A stretch of DNA of 64,000 nucleotides, from contig RDZE01000015.1 of NCBI GenBank assembly GCA_004293905.1, positions 248,001 to 312,000 of the forward strand, written 5' to 3'. This document shows, piece by piece, positions 63,688 through 64,000 of the stretch. Numbering within the stretch: the first letter of the stretch is position 1; each line of letters starts with the position of its first letter. This DNA is from Cytophagales bacterium (GTDB lineage Bacteria > Bacteroidota > Bacteroidia > Cytophagales > Microscillaceae). The notes under the pieces were generated by a model. The model was not told the DNA's origin and did not search any database. It saw only the letters and a program-made list of their open reading frames with translations. Both the position numbers and the translations under genes were made by a program.

Positions 63688-64000
63688 TTATTCTGTGATT
63701 TCCATTTCTTCCACTTGGTCTTGTGGTTCGGCGGTGAGCAGCCAATCTATAGCATCACTTTTATTTTCGAAATAAGCAATTTCGGCAGTGCTATTTTGTT
63801 CTATTTGACCGCTGATGAGTCTTACCGCAACTTTATTAAATATATCTTGTGAAAGTATGATGGCTACTTTTTTCAAGTTGTGGTCTATGTGGTTCAGTGC
63901 AACGGGCAACCATTCTTCGGTTGTCCATTTTTGGTCTTTGATATCAATCACCTTTCCTTGTGCATAATTGAGAAGCCAGAGGGTACTTTTATGTTCTTCT
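63688..64000 (-). CDS. SpoIIAA-like small protein (tandem copy 2, cut by window edge)
   Basis: The frame is open from the window end to the stop at 63688 (104 codons visible). It contains TLWLLNYAQG, WTTEEWLPVAL, LKKVAIILSQDIFNKVAVRLI and an end AYFENKSDAIDWLLTAE, matching the neighbour at 63224 block for block. The true start lies outside; the GTG at 63951 is an internal codon. The two genes are a tandem pair 29 bases apart. Confidence 0.65.
   Translation of the reverse strand, partial: EEHKSTLWLLNYAQGKVIDIKDQKWTTEEWLPVALNHIDHNLKKVAIILSQDIFNKVAVRLISGQIEQNSTAEIAYFENKSDAIDWLLTAEPQDQVEEMEITE

Overview
The window looks like chromosomal DNA from a Bacteroidota bacterium, most likely a Cytophagales-like glider relative. 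The evidence is AT-rich DNA, a C-terminal type IX secretion sorting domain on an M43 protease, a TonB-dependent receptor with a carboxypeptidase-like N-terminal domain, Bacteroidota -7 elements (TAnnTTTG) instead of strong Shine-Dalgarno sites, a fused cbb3 oxidase CcoN-CcoO, LytTR regulation, and many short ATGA-type gene overlaps. I saw no rRNA, tRNA, CRISPR array or insertion sequence. Genes are densely packed; the only gene-free stretch over 300 bases is 56515-56856.

Layout. 1-3573 (minus): M1 aminopeptidase (cut by the edge), HupE/UreJ membrane protein, J-domain co-chaperone, membrane-anchored coiled coil, P460-like cytochrome lipoprotein, peroxiredoxin. 3778-9686 (plus): FIST sensor, PAS-SpoIIE phosphatase, SH3-NlpC/P60 hydrolase, LytTR response regulator, GT-C-like membrane protein. 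9695-14042 (minus): two tandem single-domain globins and a cbb3 oxidase operon with a candidate FNR-type box. 14177-21265: LptF/G permease, HD-like protein, sugar epimerase, a RamB/ScfR-like XRE regulator next to a SiaB-like (DUF6272) protein, MscS. 21349-29380: TonB receptor plus M43 protease, Nfu, cystathionine synthase/lyase, TrpS, HemE. 29365-37730 (minus): a capsule/exopolysaccharide export cluster (GT4, Wza, Wzc-type BY-kinase, CpsB-type phosphatase, SPASM radical SAM, GIN-domain protein). 37850-41407: CoaX, RMD1 family, TIGR01777 epimerase, zinc phospholipase/S1-P1-like protein. 41461-48318: three SpoIIE phosphatases with TPR, Cache-HAMP and 7TMR-DISM input domains. 48326-55971: WD40 protein, methyltransferase, TPR protein, tail-specific protease, PurL.

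56101-64000 is the least ordinary part. It holds four SpoIIAA-like small proteins, a pair of paralogous winged-helix-like genes flanking a four-helix-bundle gene, and a six-gene minus-strand run. That run consists of an active SpoIIE phosphatase, two coiled-coil or disordered proteins, a SpoIIE-fold protein that has lost its metal ligands and carries 34-residue tandem repeats, a SpoIIAA-like protein and a winged-helix-like protein. Divergent from it, 37 bases away, is a probable HY2-family ferredoxin-dependent bilin reductase, an enzyme not expected in a non-photosynthetic Bacteroidota.

Taken together the window is rich in serine-phosphatase partner-switch parts: five intact SpoIIE phosphatases, one apparent pseudophosphatase, one SiaB-like kinase-fold protein, one FIST sensor and four SpoIIAA-like proteins. 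The functional link between them is inference from gene content and proximity.
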